A stretch of 64,000 nt of DNA from Streptomyces sp. Tu6071 (GCF_000213055.1 NZ_CM001165.1:2901945-2965944), one strand, 5' to 3'. Shown: positions 18,519 through 27,946, counted from the first letter of the stretch. The notes: a model not told the origin generated them from the letters alone. Numbers and translations are program-made.

Positions 18519-19880
18519 TCACGGGACCCGTACGAGTCCGAGGACCTCGTCCCGCACCTTCGTCATCGTCCCCGCGTCCCGTGCCTCCACGTTGAGCCGC
18601 AGCAGGGGCTCCGTGTTGGAGGGGCGGAGGTTGAACCACCAGTCGGCGGCGGTGACGGTGAGGCCGTCGAGGGTGTCGATCGTGACGTCGGGGGACGCGA
18701 AGGCGCGGCGGACGCGGTCGGTCGCCGCGGCCTGGTCGTCCACCGTCGAGTTGACCTCGCCCGAGCCCACGTACCTGTCGTACTGCGCGACGAGTTCCGA
18801 GAGCGGTCCTGGCTGTTCGCCGAGCGCGGCGAGGACGTGGAGCGCGGCGAGCATCCCCGTGTCGGCGTTCCAGAAGTCGCGGAAGTAGTAGTGCGCCGAG
18901 TGCTCGCCGCCGAAGATCGCGCCGCTGCGTGCCATCTCGGCCTTGATGAAGGAGTGCCCGACGCGGGTGCGCACCGGGGTGCCGCCGTGCTCGCGGACGA
19001 CCTCGGGGACGGACCAGGAGGTGATGAGGTTGTGGATCACCGTGCCCTCGCCGCCGTTGCGCGCGAGTTCGCGGGCGGCGACGAGCGCGGTGATCGCGGA
19101 GGGCGGGACCGGCTCGCCGCGCTCGTCGACGACGAAGCAGCGGTCGGCGTCGCCGTCGAAGGCGAGCCCGAGGTCGGCGCGTTCGGCCCGTACGCGGTCC
19201 TGGAGGTCCACGAGGTTGGCCGGGTCGAGCGGATTGGCCTCGTGATGGGGGAAGGTGCCGTCCAGCTCGAAGTACATCGGCACGAGGTCGAGCGGCAGGC
19301 CCGCGAGGACGGTGGGGACGGTGTGGCCGCCCATGCCGTTGCCCGCGTCCACGACGACCTTGAGCGGGCGGATGCCGCCGAGGTCGACGAGGGTGCGCAG
19401 GTGGCGCGCGTAGTCGCCGAGCGTGTCGCGCGTGGAGAGGGTGCCGGTACGGGCCACGGGGGCCGGGGCGCCCTCCTCGATCCAGCTCTCGACGAGCGCG
19501 CGGACGTCGGCGAGCCCGGTGTCCTGCCCGACGGGGGCGGCGCCCGCGCGGCACAGCTTGATGCCGTTGTATTGGGCGGGGTTGTGCGAGGCGGTGAACA
19601 TCGCGCCGGGCAGGTGGAGCGCGCCCGAGGCGTAGTAGAGCTGGTCGGTCGAGCAGAGCCCGATCGCGGTGACGGAGGCGCCGCGCCCGCGCGCGCCCGC
19701 GCCGAAGGCGGCGGCGAGCCCAGGGGACGTGGCCCGCATGTCGTGCCCGACGACGAGCGCCTCGGCGCCCGTCACCTCGGCGAAGGCGGCGCCGAACAGC
19801 TCGGCGAGGTGTTCGTCCCACTGCTCGGGGACGGTCCCGCGAATGTCGTACGCCTTCACGATCTGCGACAGATCGGCCAC
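18519..19880 (-). CDS. manB: phosphomannomutase/phosphoglucomutase
   Basis: The 453-residue alpha-D-phosphohexomutase converts mannose-6-phosphate to mannose-1-phosphate (and often the glucose pair). I chose the GTG start giving MADLSQIVKAYDIRGTVPEQ because GGGAGG lies 8 nt upstream; the longer frame adds 32 unlike residues. Family marks are the phosphoserine loop FTASHNPAQYNG near residue 105, the magnesium loop AFDGDADRCFVVDE near 250, and the sugar loop GGEHSAHYYF near 330. It opens a minus-strand group with Trm112, SIS and manA. TAGGTT at 19977-19982 (minus strand) is a possible -10 for this operon. Confidence 0.96.
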   Translation of the reverse strand: MADLSQIVKAYDIRGTVPEQWDEHLAELFGAAFAEVTGAEALVVGHDMRATSPGLAAAFGAGARGRGASVTAIGLCSTDQLYYASGALHLPGAMFTASHNPAQYNGIKLCRAGAAPVGQDTGLADVRALVESWIEEGAPAPVARTGTLSTRDTLGDYARHLRTLVDLGGIRPLKVVVDAGNGMGGHTVPTVLAGLPLDLVPMYFELDGTFPHHEANPLDPANLVDLQDRVRAERADLGLAFDGDADRCFVVDERGEPVPPSAITALVAARELARNGGEGTVIHNLITSWSVPEVVREHGGTPVRTRVGHSFIKAEMARSGAIFGGEHSAHYYFRDFWNADTGMLAALHVLAALGEQPGPLSELVAQYDRYVGSGEVNSTVDDQAAATDRVRRAFASPDVTIDTLDGLTVTAADWWFNLRPSNTEPLLRLNVEARDAGTMTKVRDEVLGLVRVP

Positions 19881-20067
19881 AGCCTGCCTCCCGGTTGCCT
19901 GGCTCCCGATTGCTGATCCGCGTCCACCGTCCACCGGTCCCCCGGGCGGGTACGCGGTCGCTCCGGTACGCCCCACAACCTACCCGGCCACGCCCCCGCC
20001 CCATGGCCACGGACGGCTCCCGCCCGCTCCGCCACAACCTTTCGCGGCGCGCGCGGGTCTCGGAAGC

Positions 20068-20093
20068 GGTGACGCCGCTCACGGGCCGTCACC
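20068..20093. promoter_or_regulatory. inverted repeat GGTGACG-N12-CGTCACC
   Basis: Perfect 7-bp arms (20068-20074/20087-20093) lie in the 310-bp divergent gap between manB and the small membrane protein at 20191. The position suits an operator or leader hairpin of the rightward gene. The rest of 19881-20190 shows no gene and only the possible manB -10. Confidence 0.4.
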
Positions 20094-20190
20094 CGCCAGG
20101 GGGAGGTACGGGGAGAGAGCCCGGCGGGACGTGCCCGCGCGCCGCGACACCCGTCCCGACCGCGTCCGTTCCCTCCAGGAAGGCTGAGCC

Positions 20191-20718
20191 GTGCTCGCCC
20201 TGCTGCTCGTGCTGTTCGTGCCGCTCGCCGCTCTCACGCTGTGCGGGGTGGTGGTCGCCGTGCTGGTCAAGGCCGTCTCGCTCGCGCTCCCGGGGGGCCG
20301 CCCGCGCGGGCGGCGCGAGCTGACGGCCTGGTCGGCGCGGGTGCTCGCGCTCGCGGCGGTCTCCGTCTACGTCATCGGCGCGGGCCTCGTCCAGCTCGAC
20401 GACCACGAGAGCCGCTCGGGGGCCGATTCCTCGCCCGCCCCGGCCTGCCGTGACGTCGACCCGGCGACGGTCGCGGGCCTGCGGGACTCCCGCGCCTCGT
20501 ACCTGCCGCTCGGCTTCACCTGCCTCCGCGAGGACGGCTCGACGTACGCGGGCGAGCCCGTCCTGCGCTGGTTCAACGGCATCGGGCTCGGGGGTGTGGC
20601 GGGGGCGGTGCTCCTGGGCGCGGCGGCTGCGGGCGCCTCGCGCGGGCGTCCGGTCGGGGACGGCGCTCCCGACGAGCCGGCTCAGGAGGAGCGGCCCGGG
20701 GCGGCGGGGGCGCGGTAG
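20191..20718 (+). CDS. small membrane protein, function unknown
   Basis: This 175-residue protein starts at a GTG with AGGAAGG upstream. Three membrane helices are likely: LLLVLFVPLAALTLCGVVVA at the N-terminus, VLALAAVSVYVIGAGLVQL near residue 60, and LGGVAGAVLLGAAAAGAS near residue 135. An extracellular loop between the second and third carries two Cys residues (CRDVDP and FTCLREDG) that could form a disulfide. The tail is charged and cytosolic. I do not recognise a family. It is convergent with the DUF3499 gene, with only 13 bp between stops. Confidence 0.7.
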   Translation: MLALLLVLFVPLAALTLCGVVVAVLVKAVSLALPGGRPRGRRELTAWSARVLALAAVSVYVIGAGLVQLDDHESRSGADSSPAPACRDVDPATVAGLRDSRASYLPLGFTCLREDGSTYAGEPVLRWFNGIGLGGVAGAVLLGAAAAGASRGRPVGDGAPDEPAQEERPGAAGAR

Positions 20719-20731
20719 GGGGCCCGGCGGC

Positions 20732-21103
20732 TCAGTTCTCCGGGGAGCGCAGGATGCGGAGGTGGCCCCGGCGGGCGACCTCCATGGGGTCCGCCGCGCG
20801 GGGGGCCTCGCGTTCGGCGGGGCGGTCCTGGGGGCGGGCGGCCTCGCGGACCGCGTTGGCGAGCGCTTCGAGGTCGTCGCCGGACGGGCGCGGGGGCGCG
20901 GAGGCGTCGGCGAGGCGGACGACCTCCCAGCCGCGCGGCGCGGTGAGCCGTTCCGAGTGCTCGGCGCACAGGTCGTAACAGTGCGGTTCGGCGTACGTGG
21001 CGAGGGGCCCGAGGACGGCCGTCGAGTCGGCGTAGACGTACGTCAGCGTGGCGACGGCAGGGCTGCCGCACGCGGTGCGAGAACAACGACGTACAGGGCT
21101 CAC
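20732..21103 (-). CDS. DUF3499 family protein
   Basis: This 123-residue actinobacterial protein of unknown function begins at a GTG (MSPVRRCSRTACGSPAVATL). The N-terminal CSRTACG and the later PHCYDLCAEHSERLTAPRGW supply Cys/His pairs arranged like a zinc ribbon. The C-terminus is basic (ARRGHLRILRSPEN). This family is characteristically found next to phosphomannomutase in Streptomyces and mycobacteria. It is likely cytosolic and possibly nucleic-acid binding; that is inference from the zinc-ribbon pattern. Confidence 0.85.
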   Translation of the reverse strand: MSPVRRCSRTACGSPAVATLTYVYADSTAVLGPLATYAEPHCYDLCAEHSERLTAPRGWEVVRLADASAPPRPSGDDLEALANAVREAARPQDRPAEREAPRAADPMEVARRGHLRILRSPEN

Positions 21104-21687
21104 GGTCCTGGACGGTACCGCACTCTTGAACGGGCCGCGACGACGCCCACCAGCCGGTACGCGCCGTGTCGTGGCCGGAAACCGCCGGTGCGGCCCAAGC
21201 CGGGCAGACGGACGGAAACCCCCTTCAGGCCCTCGCCGGTATCCGTTTGAGTCGGCTCGGGGGCAGACCGGTCCTCGTATGTCCGCCGAAGTCGGTACGG
21301 GTCGGACAGCGCGGGGCGCGGGGGCGGCGAGACGGTGGGCGGAGCCCCGACGGCGGGCGCGTCTGAAAAGCCGTCACCTGGGTGTCCGGAAAGCGTCGCC
21401 GAATACGCCTGTCGCATACGTGTCCCGCATGTGTCGGGGCGGTCGCGGAGGACGCGCGAGGGGCGGGGCGGGGCAGCGGGGCGCGCCCGTACGGTCCCGG
21501 GCGCCGGTCCCGTACGGTCGCGGGCGCCGGCCGCGTGCGGTCGCGGCGGCGGTCCCCGTACGACGTCCCCCGCGCCTCCGTGCCCGCCCGGTCCGTCTCC
21601 CGTACGCATCCCGCCCGGTCACCGCGCCCGCACGGAGCGTGCCGCCGCATCCCCTCGACGGGCCCCGGGGACTACCCTTCACAAGTG
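21104..21687. other. divergent intergenic region with a 23-bp tandem repeat
   Basis: These 584 bp separate the divergent DUF3499 and metallopeptidase-like genes and contain no credible gene; the long Arg-rich frames across it are GC-bias shadows. It holds a degenerate tandem repeat: three units near 22-23 bp at 21488-21510, 21511-21533 and 21534-21555, each of the form CGTACGGTCSCGGGCGCCGG. CGTACG-type words are also frequent elsewhere in the interval. Promoters for both genes must lie here but I cannot place them. Confidence 0.5.
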
Positions 21688-22137
21688 ATGGACAGCTCTT
21701 TTCCGCCCTCGCCCGCCTCCCGGGGCCCGCGCCGCCGTGATCGCCACGGGCGGGGGATGCGCGGTCCCGTCGCGCCGCCCCAGGTGCCGATCTCGGCGAG
21801 CAGGGCGGAGAGCTTCGCCGACCTCGTGCAGGACTCGGTGGACCGTCTCGAACGGCGCTGGCCCCAGCTCGCCGACGTCGACTTCATGGTCCTTGACGTG
21901 CCCGGCGGGGGTGCGCCCGCCGACGCCTGGCAGGACGAATCCGTCCCGCTCGGCACGGCGGTGGGCGCGAAGGACGGCCGTCCCCCGGTCGTCGTCGTCT
22001 ACCGCCGCCCGGTCGAGATCCGCAGCAAGGGCCGCGAGGAGCGTGCCCTGCTCGTGCACGAGGTCGTGGTCGAGCAGGTCGCCGAGCTTCTCGGCCTCAC
22101 CCCGGAATCGGTGGACCCGAGGTACGGGGAGGAGTGA
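21688..22137 (+). CDS. metallopeptidase-family (zincin-like) protein
   Basis: This 149-residue protein belongs to the small zincin-like family annotated as metallopeptidase in actinobacteria (ESFADLVQDSVDRLERRWPQ; DVDFMVLDVPG; VVYRRPVEIRSKGREERALL). Where most relatives show HExxHxxG, this one reads VHEVVVEQVAELLGLTPESV: the first His and Glu are present but the second His is replaced. It may therefore bind metal differently or be inactive. An ATG directly after GTG was chosen as the start, and no good ribosome binding site is visible. The first 30 residues are Arg/Pro-rich and disordered. Confidence 0.8.
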   Translation: MDSSFPPSPASRGPRRRDRHGRGMRGPVAPPQVPISASRAESFADLVQDSVDRLERRWPQLADVDFMVLDVPGGGAPADAWQDESVPLGTAVGAKDGRPPVVVVYRRPVEIRSKGREERALLVHEVVVEQVAELLGLTPESVDPRYGEE

Positions 22138-22222
22138 GGACCCCGCGCGGGCCGCTTCGCGCCCCGCGCAGGCCGCTCCCCCGGCACCCCCGCTCCCCCG
22201 GGCCCGGCACTCCCCGGTCGCC

Positions 22223-23728
22223 TCAGTCCTCCGTCACCCGCAGGTCCTCCACGGTGCGCGGGACGCGCACCGTGCCCTTGTCGTCCTCCAGGGGCTGGAT
22301 GGTGAAGAGGGACGCGCCCGAGTCGGACTTCGCGGTGAGCTGACGGCTCGCGTACACGGGGCCGCCGCCCTTCTCGGGGGCGAGCGTCAGGGACCACTCG
22401 CCCTTCGTGCCCTTGCCCGGCTCGACGTCGAACGCCTGCGAGGTGCCCTTCGGGACGCTGTACGTCTTCGTGACCGGGGCGCCGCCCTTCGTGCCCGCCG
22501 AGATCGTGACCCCGACCTTCGCCGCCGCTTCGGGCGCCGCCAGGGTCAGGCGCACGCTCTTGCCCGTGTTGCCCGTGACCGAGGCGCGTTCGCCGACCGG
22601 GGACGTCGCGGGGATGAACGCCGTCTCCTGGTCCGCGCCCTTGCCGCGCGTGACTTCGAGCGCGGCGACGACCGGGGTCGCCGACTTGGGGTCCTCGGGG
22701 CTCAGCACGAGGCTGCCCGGTTCGCCGTGCGTGATGTCGTCGAGGTCGAGCGACCCGGTCATCCCGGACTTGACGAGAAGGCTCTCGTGACCGGCCGGGA
22801 CGATCATGCTGCCCTTCTGCGCGAACTGCACCTTCAGGTCCGCGTCGTCGGCCCCCGGGGCGAAGGCGACGAGGCGGATCTTCGTGGCGTCGCCCGGGAT
22901 GCCGGGGAGCACGAGCCGCGCGGCCGGGTCGGTCGCGGGGACGAGCCAGTCGCCGCCCGCGCCCTGCGTGCTCGCGTCCGTGGCGGCGAAGATCCGCCCC
23001 GTCGTCGCGGTGACGTGCGCGGTGAGGTCCCTCTCGGGCGAGCCGCTGAGCGTCGAGAGCAGGACGGGCACGGTGGAGAGCGGCGGGATCTGGATGCCCT
23101 CGCCGACCTCCGACTTCAGCTCGCCCTTCGGCCCGTACAGCGCGATGTCCACGACTGCGGCGGTGTCGTCGGGGTTGGTCAGGTGCACGTAGTCGGAGCG
23201 GTCCTTCGCCGTGCTCACGCCCGGCAGCCAGAAGTCCGTGTCGGGCGCGCCGCAGGAGATCCCGCGCAGGGCGCGGTCGGCGCCCGCGTCGACCAGGGTC
23301 GTCTGCTGCACGGTCCACCCCGGCGCGAGCGGCCCGCTCGCCTCGCCGACGAGCGAGGGCGTCTTCGAGGAGTCGGGCTCCTCGCTCACCGGGGTGCCCT
23401 GCTTGCGCGCCGTGAGCAGCGGCTTGCCCGCCTTCGGGGCCTGCTCCGCGTTCTTGCCGTCGCGCACCTCGGTGGGCGAGGGCCGCAGCACGGCCTCGCC
23501 GCTGCCGTTCGTGCCGCTCGTCGTCGGCGAGAAGGAGGTGTACGTCGTCTCGGCGAGCGCGGAGTCCCCCGGCGCGGGGCACAGCAGGCTGGAGCGCTGG
23601 ACGGGCTGCGCGGCGGCCCGCGCGGGCCGCTCCCCCGCACCGGGGTCGGGGGCCGTCGCGGCGGCGACCCCGGTGAGGACGGCGAGCGCGGCGACGGCGC
23701 CGAGCAGGGACATCGTGCTGCGGTTCAC
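22223..23728 (-). CDS. DUF5719 family secreted or membrane-anchored protein
   Basis: This 501-residue protein begins at a GTG overlapping the glycosyltransferase stop (GTGA), so the two are coupled. A signal or anchor segment (MSLLGAVAALAVLTGVAAAT) is followed by a large extracytoplasmic region. That region is built of repeated beta-rich units with VVDIALYGPKGELKS, FAPGADDADLKVQFAQKGSM and VRLTLAAPEAAAKVGV. This matches DUF5719, which in actinobacteria regularly follows the large membrane glycosyltransferase. Function is unknown; a role in exporting or organising a cell-surface glycan made by its partner is a reasonable inference. Confidence 0.85.
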   Translation of the reverse strand: MNRSTMSLLGAVAALAVLTGVAAATAPDPGAGERPARAAAQPVQRSSLLCPAPGDSALAETTYTSFSPTTSGTNGSGEAVLRPSPTEVRDGKNAEQAPKAGKPLLTARKQGTPVSEEPDSSKTPSLVGEASGPLAPGWTVQQTTLVDAGADRALRGISCGAPDTDFWLPGVSTAKDRSDYVHLTNPDDTAAVVDIALYGPKGELKSEVGEGIQIPPLSTVPVLLSTLSGSPERDLTAHVTATTGRIFAATDASTQGAGGDWLVPATDPAARLVLPGIPGDATKIRLVAFAPGADDADLKVQFAQKGSMIVPAGHESLLVKSGMTGSLDLDDITHGEPGSLVLSPEDPKSATPVVAALEVTRGKGADQETAFIPATSPVGERASVTGNTGKSVRLTLAAPEAAAKVGVTISAGTKGGAPVTKTYSVPKGTSQAFDVEPGKGTKGEWSLTLAPEKGGGPVYASRQLTAKSDSGASLFTIQPLEDDKGTVRVPRTVEDLRVTED

Positions 23729-26700
23729 TGGTCGCTCCCGTGCTCGCGCCCGTCACGGCCCCGCTGCTGACCGTAGGGACCGTTCTCGTCCTCGTAAGGC
23801 TGTTGCTGGTACGGGGACCGCGGCGGGTACGGGGTGTCGTAGCCGCCGTCCTGCCCGTAGCCGTCGCCGTCCCGCCTGTAGCCGTCGCCGTCCTGCCCGT
23901 AGCCCTCGCCGTCCCGCGCGGGCGGGTACCCGTAGCCCTGGTCCTGATAGGGCGGGAGCTGCCCGGTGGCGGGACCGTTCGGGTCGTACGGCGGGACCTG
24001 CCCCGTGTCCGGACCGTTCGGGTCGTACGGCGGGATCTGCCCCGTGTCCGAACCGTTCGGGTCGTACGGCGGGACCTGGCCGGTGTCCGGACCGTTCGCG
24101 TCATAGGGCGGAACCTGCCCCGTGTCCGGGCCGTTCGGGTCGTACGGCGGGATCTGCCCCGTGTCGGGGTCGTACGGGGCCGCGCCCTCGGTCCCGTAGC
24201 CGCCGCCGTCGTACCCGGTCCCGTTCGCGTAGGTGTCGTAGCCGCCGCCCGAGCCGTACCCGTACGGGTCGTACTCGGCCGTGCTCGCGTAAGCGGGGAC
24301 GGCGGCCGGGTCGGGGGCGGCGCCCCGCTCCTCCTGGCCCTCGGCCTCCGCCGCCGCGCGCAGGCGGCGGGCGCGGCGGCCCTCGCCGTCGACGGCCTGC
24401 GCGGGGACCGCGATCTCCTCCTCCGGCAGGTCGTCGTCGATGTCGCGGCGGCGGCCCGGGAGGGCGAGGACGATCAGGACGAGGCCGAGCAGGCCCTGCG
24501 CGCCGACCCACAGGGTGCGCGTGAAGGGCTGGTCGTACGTGACGTCGAGGTGGCCTCCGCTCGCGGGGAGCGTGAAGCCCTGCGCCCAGCCGTCCACCGT
24601 CGTGCGGCTGAGCGGCTTGCCGTCCAGGCTCGCGGTCCAGCCCGGATCGGCGCTGTCGGCGAGGCGCAGGACGCGGCCCTCGGCCCCGGCCGGGACGCGG
24701 GTGTGGACGTCGACGGGCCCGGCGGCGACGGGCTTCGGCGGGTGCTGCTTGTCGGTGAGCGTGACGCGGGCGACCTCGCGGTCGACGCGCCACAGCGCGA
24801 GCCCGTCCTGCCTGCTGACGCGCATGAGCCCCGGTGTCGCGTCGAGCACGCGGCCCATCGCGCTCGACGAGCGGCCCTCGCGGAGCAGGATGTAGCGGAT
24901 CGCGTACGAGCCGAGTTGCCCCGCCTGGTCGGCGCCCGAGCCCGCGACGAGGCGGCCCACCGTCTCGCCGAGCCGGGCGTTGGGGCCCGCGGCGGTGAAC
25001 TGCTCGGCGTCGCCGAGGTGGTTGCCCGCGCCGCGGATGAGGAAGTAGCGGACCTCGGAGGCGTTGTCGCCGTCGAGGACGAGGGTGCGGGCCCGGTCCT
25101 GGGTGCCGCTGTCGGCGGCGACGAAGGCGGGCACCTGGGTGGGCGAGCGGCGCTCCAGGGGGCCGTCGGCGCCCGCGGCCATCCAGCCGAGGGCGGCGAC
25201 AAGCGGGCCGAGCGCGGCGGCGATGCCGACGAGCGCCGCGAGCGGCTGGCGCCAGCCGAAGCTCTGCTCGGCGACGCGGAAGCGGGCGCCCTGCGCGCCG
25301 ATGAGGGCGGCGCCGAGGAGCGCCGCGCCCTGCACGAGGGTCGCCGGGCCCGCCCAGCCGTCACGGTTGGTGAGCACGGCGAGGGCGAAGCCGACGAGGG
25401 CGACGCTCCAGGCGGTGAGCACGGCGGTGCGGCGCTCACCGCGCAGGAGGGCGCCGAGGGCGGCGAGGACGATGCCGATGAGCAGCAGCCCGGTCATCGT
25501 GCCGGGGCCGCCGGGGTTCATGCCGAGCAGGTCCGTGGCGCTCGCGCTGCCGGCGCGGTCGTCGAGCCCGGCCTCGCCGAGCAGGCCGTGCGAGAAGAGC
25601 GTGAACGACCAGGGCGCGAGGAGCAGCAGCGGCGTGAGGAGCACGGCGAGGAGCCGGGGCCCGTAGGCGGGCAGTTCGGTGCGGCGCACGGCGAGCACGA
25701 GGGCGCCGAGGACGAGCGCGAAGAGCCACACGACGGGCGTGAAGGCCGTCGTGAGCGTGAGGAGCAGCGCGAGCGCCCAGGCGGCGCGCCACGTCCCGCG
25801 CCTGCCGAGGAAGCCGGCCGCGGAGAGCGCGGCGCGGGCCATGAGCGGCAGGAGCACGGCGAGGAGCGCGGTGCCGATGCGGCCGTCGGCGAGCGCCCCG
25901 GTCGCCGCGGGCAGGAACGCGTACGCGATCGCGGCCCACGCGCGCAGCAGGCGCGACTCGACGAGCGGCCGGGTCGCGAAGTACGCGGTGACGCCCGCGA
26001 GCGGCACGGAGCACACGAGGAGCACGGTCATCGCGGCCGACGTGGAGCCGAGGAAGAGCGTCGCGAGGCTCGCGACGAGCGCGAGGTAGGGCGGCGCGGC
26101 CTCGGTCGAGCCCGTACCGAGCGCGTGCCAGGCGTCGGTGTACGAGGACCACAGCTCGCCCGCCCGGTCGGGCGCGGGCAGCAGCGCGCCGCCCATGAGC
26201 GAGCCCGTGCCGAGCAGGTTGCGGCAGGCGATGAGCGAGAAGAGGAGCAGGACGGCGAAGAGCACGGGGCCCGGCTTGCGGCTGAGCCGCTTGATCCGGG
26301 CGAACTGCTCGACCTCCATGTAGTCCGCGTCGTCCCCGCCGGGGCCGGACTCGACGACGCCGTGCCGGCCGCCGCTGCTCTCCTCCTGCGCGGTGCGCCC
26401 GGCGAGGGAGCCCGCGATCTGCTCGACGGTGAGGCGCAGGGTCGCGCCGGGCGGCGGGAAGAGCGGGCGCAGTTCGGCGGGCTCGACGGCGGACTGGCCG
26501 CGCGCGCGGCGGGCCTTGAGGAGCCGTCCGGGGCGCAGCAGGACGGAGAGGAGCCCGGTGATCTCGTCGACGGCCTGCCCCGGGGTCTTGCCGACGAGGT
26601 AGGCGAGGGTGCGCAGGACGGTGCCGAGGAGGATGCGGAAGGCGGTCCAGGGCAGCGCGGCGGTGCGCGTGTTGACGAGGAGGGTACGGACCGCGCCCGC

Positions 26701-27660
26701 CTTGTCGACGCGGTGCGGGCTGCTCGCGGTGCGGCCGACGCAGTCGACGGTACGGCGCTCGCGCGAGGCGGCCTCGGCGTGCCGGACGACGGCGCCGGGC
26801 GCGACGAGGACGCGGTGCCCGGCGGCGTTGGCGCGCCAGCACAGGTCGACGTCGTCGCGCATGAGGGGCAGTCCGCGGTCGAGGCCGCCCAGCTCCTCGT
26901 ACACGTCGCGGCGGATGAGCATCCCGGCGGTGGACACGGAGAGGACCGGGCGGACCGAGTCGTGCTGGCCCTGGTCCTGCTCGCGGCGGTCGATGCCGGT
27001 CCAGCGGCGACCGCTGGGCGCGATCGAGACGCCGACCTCCAGGAGCTGGCGGCGGTCGTACCAGCCGCGCAGCTTGGGGCCGACGATCGCGACGTCGTTG
27101 CCCAGCTCCGCCTCGTTCTCGACGGCGCGCAGGAGTTCGGCGAGCGCGGTGGGCGTCGGGGCGCAGTCGTCGTGCAGGAGCCACAGCCACTGCACGGGCT
27201 CGCCGTGGGGCAGCTCGGGCAGGTCGTAGGTCTCGTCGCGCCACGTACGGCTGACGGGGTCCCAGCCGCTGGGGCGCTTGAGGTACGGAAGTTCCTCGGG
27301 GCCGAGCGGGGCCGCGATGCGGCTCGCCTCGTCGACGGCCGCGCCGAAGCCGGAGCGGCGGGCGAGGTGGAGCACGCAGGGGTCGCCGAGCGTCTCGCCG
27401 AGCAGGCGCGCGGAGTCGTCGGCGCTGCCGGTGTCGGCGGCGACCGCGTTCTGCACGGGGCGCTCCTGGGCCGCGAGCCCGGCGAGGGCCTCGGGCAGCC
27501 AGCGGGCGCCGTCGTGGGCGACGAGCACGGCGGTGACGACGTGGCGCGGGAACTCGGGTGGACGGCTCGGGTCGACCGCCGCCCAGCGCGCGGGCGCTGC
27601 GGTGCTGTCCCCGTAGCCGGGGTGGGCGGCGAAGTCTGCCGGGTGATTGTGCACGGACAT
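23725..27660 (-). CDS. large membrane glycosyltransferase family 2 protein
   Basis: This 1311-residue protein starts at MSVHNHPADF. An in-frame ATG 87 nt upstream adds unlike residues and lies too close to a likely -10 (TAGTGT near 27747). Residues about 40-330 are a GT2 domain: VTAVLVAHDGARWLPEALAG, then WLWLLHDDCAPTPTALAEL with the metal-binding acidic motif, and LMRDDVDLCWRANAAGHRV. About a dozen membrane helices follow between residues 450 and 1000, then an extracellular beta-rich domain near 1020-1120 (LRLADSADPGWTASLDGKPL). The C-terminal 180 residues are Tyr/Pro/Gly/Asp-rich with a 13-residue tandem repeat. It transfers sugars at the membrane, presumably to a cell-surface polymer; donor and acceptor are unknown. 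Confidence 0.88.
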   Translation of the reverse strand: MSVHNHPADFAAHPGYGDSTAAPARWAAVDPSRPPEFPRHVVTAVLVAHDGARWLPEALAGLAAQERPVQNAVAADTGSADDSARLLGETLGDPCVLHLARRSGFGAAVDEASRIAAPLGPEELPYLKRPSGWDPVSRTWRDETYDLPELPHGEPVQWLWLLHDDCAPTPTALAELLRAVENEAELGNDVAIVGPKLRGWYDRRQLLEVGVSIAPSGRRWTGIDRREQDQGQHDSVRPVLSVSTAGMLIRRDVYEELGGLDRGLPLMRDDVDLCWRANAAGHRVLVAPGAVVRHAEAASRERRTVDCVGRTASSPHRVDKAGAVRTLLVNTRTAALPWTAFRILLGTVLRTLAYLVGKTPGQAVDEITGLLSVLLRPGRLLKARRARGQSAVEPAELRPLFPPPGATLRLTVEQIAGSLAGRTAQEESSGGRHGVVESGPGGDDADYMEVEQFARIKRLSRKPGPVLFAVLLLFSLIACRNLLGTGSLMGGALLPAPDRAGELWSSYTDAWHALGTGSTEAAPPYLALVASLATLFLGSTSAAMTVLLVCSVPLAGVTAYFATRPLVESRLLRAWAAIAYAFLPAATGALADGRIGTALLAVLLPLMARAALSAAGFLGRRGTWRAAWALALLLTLTTAFTPVVWLFALVLGALVLAVRRTELPAYGPRLLAVLLTPLLLLAPWSFTLFSHGLLGEAGLDDRAGSASATDLLGMNPGGPGTMTGLLLIGIVLAALGALLRGERRTAVLTAWSVALVGFALAVLTNRDGWAGPATLVQGAALLGAALIGAQGARFRVAEQSFGWRQPLAALVGIAAALGPLVAALGWMAAGADGPLERRSPTQVPAFVAADSGTQDRARTLVLDGDNASEVRYFLIRGAGNHLGDAEQFTAAGPNARLGETVGRLVAGSGADQAGQLGSYAIRYILLREGRSSSAMGRVLDATPGLMRVSRQDGLALWRVDREVARVTLTDKQHPPKPVAAGPVDVHTRVPAGAEGRVLRLADSADPGWTASLDGKPLSRTTVDGWAQGFTLPASGGHLDVTYDQPFTRTLWVGAQGLLGLVLIVLALPGRRRDIDDDLPEEEIAVPAQAVDGEGRRARRLRAAAEAEGQEERGAAPDPAAVPAYASTAEYDPYGYGSGGGYDTYANGTGYDGGGYGTEGAAPYDPDTGQIPPYDPNGPDTGQVPPYDANGPDTGQVPPYDPNGSDTGQIPPYDPNGPDTGQVPPYDPNGPATGQLPPYQDQGYGYPPARDGEGYGQDGDGYRRDGDGYGQDGGYDTPYPPRSPYQQQPYEDENGPYGQQRGRDGREHGSDQ
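23947..24173 (-). repeat. 39-bp coding tandem repeat (13 residues, about six units)
   Basis: Within the C-terminal tail of the glycosyltransferase, a 13-residue unit with the pattern DTGQxPPYDPNGP recurs six times, as 39-bp DNA units that remain highly similar (GTTCGGGTCGTACGGCGGGA in most). The near-identity at DNA level suggests recent expansion, so copy number may vary among strains. The tail is likely disordered and cytosolic. Confidence 0.9.
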
Positions 27661-27946
27661 CGAGGTACGGGCCCCGGTTCGGTGGACTGCGGTGGACCCC
27701 TCGCCACTTCGTGGGGAAGTGGGGGTGTCTCGGACGGGGCCCCACACTAGCCGTTACGGGGGTGGCGCCTCGGCCGCCTGTCCACAGGCGGGGGGCGACG
27801 AACCGATCGTCATATCGGCCCAAGTGGGGGTGTGTCGGGGCGAACCCTTAGGGGGCGGTCGAACGGAACCCGTAAGGGTCGAATGGGCCCCCGACGAGCC
27901 CAACGCGCGGGAGGGGAGAGGGGTTCCCGGGCAGGGGCGTGTCCCG

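Noticed and set aside
21048..21740. 230-residue Arg/Ser-rich frame in the DUF3499-metallopeptidase gap
   Set aside because: Composition is that of GC-bias noise and it covers the tandem repeat and the start of the real gene.
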